The notes beneath the pieces are model-generated. The model had not been told where the DNA came from and ran no database searches. It saw only the letters and a list, made by a program, of their open reading frames with translations. A stretch of 64,000 nt of DNA, from contig CM075102.1 of assembly GCA_037576195.1 (NCBI GenBank), positions 13,822,745 through 13,886,744 of the forward strand, given 5' to 3'. Numbering within the stretch: position 1 is the first letter of the stretch; the number at the start of each line of letters is the position of its first letter. The stretch comes from Phytoseiulus persimilis (lineage: Eukaryota; Arthropoda; Arachnida; Mesostigmata; Phytoseiidae). Made by a program: the position numbers and the translations under genes. Below, piece by piece: positions 63,421 through 64,000 of this stretch.

Positions 63421-64000
63421 CTGCAAACCGAGAGAAAGCAGAGTCAGGAAGAGGTTACTTAGATCAGAGCTCCTCGCCAATGCGAGCTCCGAGATCCTGG
63501 CGGTTTCCCGTTTCGCATTATTCCGTGCGTTGCTTTCCAGGATCGGTGTTTTGATCGGCTTTGCTCACGAGCGGAGAGGCATCGGGATGGGCTGCCAGCG
63601 AATCAAGAGATGTACAAGAGATAGAAAAAAGAAAAACGGCTCAAGACTCTCTTCGCGCATCCGTCACGGAATCTCACTTTGACGTGGCGCTACGGACACT
63701 GCGCGGCTAATCTATACTACTACGAAGCACTGAGTCACGGAAACAATGTGAAACTGGCCGACCGGAATCCAGTCCGAACTCTTCCAAAAGCCCACTCGCG
63801 CATTCGTGGATCTACACCGACACTTGCACTTGAACCGCTTCTGGCTCGAAGGGCGCCCGCAAGTTTTCCACAGAGCTATCAGCGTGGAGCGGCTGTCTCA
63901 TGCTCAGGACGCTGGAGGCTCATGCGCGAGTCCGTCCGTTCGTTAGCGGCCCCCCGGATCTCAACATTCATCAATTGCATCGAAAGATCAGACTCGCGTT
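63421..64000. other. dve: Upstream dve intron or flank
   Basis: A good acceptor at 63421 implies at least one further dve exon above. None is recognisable before the window ends. Confidence 0.5.

Overview
The window is nuclear DNA of an animal, most likely an arthropod and plausibly a mite. Coding is discontinuous, with GT-AG introns, and the two recognisable genes are metazoan families: KIF-binding protein, and the two-homeodomain ULD factor Defective proventriculus (dve, a SATB relative). The compact KIFBP introns (about 70-200 nt), the roughly even base composition and the frequent C/G homopolymers fit a small acarine genome. The species call is inference. I see no prokaryotic, viral or CRISPR features.

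Layout. Positions 1-5024 hold no recognisable gene but contain two diverged direct copies of a ~290-330 bp repeat (about 1365 and 3003). Positions 5025-8358 (minus strand) hold a complete KIFBP gene of 12 exons. Its summed coding length is 1779 nt (592 codons plus stop), close to the 621 residues of the human protein. Positions 8359-18849 have no gene I can name; one phase-consistent candidate exon pair lies on the minus strand near 15.5-15.85 kb. Around 18.85-19.5 kb (plus strand) is a small secreted His/Pro/Tyr-rich protein with a poly(A) signal. Positions 19.5-23.8 kb are mostly empty apart from one 50-residue membrane-type ORF.

From 23895 to at least 63420 the window is dominated by one minus-strand gene, dve. 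Its stop lies at 23895, a large exon with both K50 homeodomains at 23895-25004, then exons at 25121-25473, 25622-~25959, 28601-28730 and 34922-35116 (the last two encode the split ULD domain). The first coding exon is at 63207-63396, beyond a 28-kb intron. All junctions are phase-compatible, with doubt only at the start of the polyglutamine exon. The introns hold microsatellites, long poly-C/poly-G runs and a striking pair of perfect 13-bp hairpins at 60630-60759.

The genes do not form a pathway: KIFBP is a cytoplasmic kinesin regulator and dve a nuclear transcription factor. Most long open frames in the rest of the window look like chance frames in stop-poor DNA and are not annotated as genes.
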